Program-made: the position numbers and the translations under genes
Notes under the pieces: model-generated
The model's database searches: none
Told to the model about the DNA's origin: nothing
What the model saw: only the letters and a program-made list of their open reading frames with translations
Shown here: positions 5,947 through 6,089 of the stretch, piece by piece
How positions within the stretch are numbered: the stretch's first letter is position 1
Layout of the letters: each line of letters opens with the position of its first letter
Origin: Deltaproteobacteria bacterium
Lineage (GTDB): Bacteria; Myxococcota; Myxococcia; Myxococcales; Myxococcaceae
Assembly (NCBI GenBank): GCA_016875515.1
Contig: VGRA01000174.1
Location: 1-6,089 of the forward strand
Length of the DNA stretch: 6,089 nucleotides
Reading direction: 5' to 3'

Positions 5947-6089
5947 CTACGGCTTGCAGGCGTCGTCCTGGCGGGCCGCGCAGGTGCCCGAGTCGCAGGT
6001 GCCGACGCACTCGTCGGACTCGGTGCAGGTGGCGCCGTTCGCCTTCTTGGCGGCGCAGGTGTTGTTGGTGGGGTTGCACCAGGCGTCCG
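5947..6089 (-). CDS. Cys-rich C-terminus of a probable secreted or lipoprotein (5' end outside window)
   Basis: Only the last 46 codons are present, ending with TAG at 5949-5947. The minus-strand frame reads DAWCNPTNNTCAAKKANGAT, then a segment with CTESDECVGTCDSGTC, ending QDDACKP. It has seven Cys (fragment positions 4, 11, 21, 27, 31, 36, 44) in 46 residues, an arrangement seen in disulfide-bonded surface or secreted proteins, which myxobacteria make in large numbers. The CxxxxxxC and CxxxC spacing does not let me name a family. The full function lies outside the window. Confidence 0.75.
   Translation of the reverse strand, partial: DAWCNPTNNTCAAKKANGATCTESDECVGTCDSGTCAARQDDACKP

Overview
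This is a very GC-rich stretch with strong G/C bias at third codon positions. Both the coding style (Ala/Arg/Gly-rich, lipoboxes, Cys-rich secreted proteins, HEAT-repeat proteins with Ala/Pro linkers) and the gene families suggest a myxobacterium (Myxococcota; Myxococcus/Corallococcus/Archangium-like). That placement is inferred from composition and resemblance, not from a marker gene.

Layout: six protein genes fill almost the whole window and no gap exceeds 120 bases. From left to right: (1) 1-1242, minus, partial: a coiled-coil protein with C-terminal HEAT repeats, starting at TTG. (2) 1243-1362: a gap holding a short hairpin and a plausible sigma70-type promoter for gene 1. (3) 1363-3285, minus: a 640-residue lipoprotein with an alpha/beta-hydrolase (GxSxG) core, related to bacterial virulence-factor lipases. 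(4) 3296-4132, minus: a six-helix DUF6159-like membrane protein directly upstream of the lipoprotein, probably in one operon with it. (5) 4133-4211: a 79-base divergent control region with two adjacent inverted repeats. (6) 4212-5027, plus: a LigB/DODA-type (YgiD-like) extradiol ring-cleavage dioxygenase. (7) 5043-5933, minus: a LysR-family regulator, tail to tail with the dioxygenase. (8) 5947-6089, minus, partial: the Cys-rich C-terminus of a probably secreted protein.

How the genes may work together: the DUF6159 membrane protein and the surface lipoprotein hydrolase look co-transcribed. Their start regions are nearly identical over 15 bases, and the lipoprotein's ribosome site overlaps the upstream stop codon. 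The dioxygenase is fired divergently from the same small region. The LysR gene lies next to the dioxygenase and could control it, but its convergent orientation is not the classical divergent arrangement. Its start, with no Shine-Dalgarno motif and 13 bases after the Cys-rich gene, suggests read-through from that gene.

No mobile element, CRISPR array, RNA gene or defence system was seen. The window looks like ordinary chromosomal myxobacterial sequence. Its least-understood parts are the DUF6159/lipoprotein-hydrolase pair and the coiled-coil/HEAT protein.
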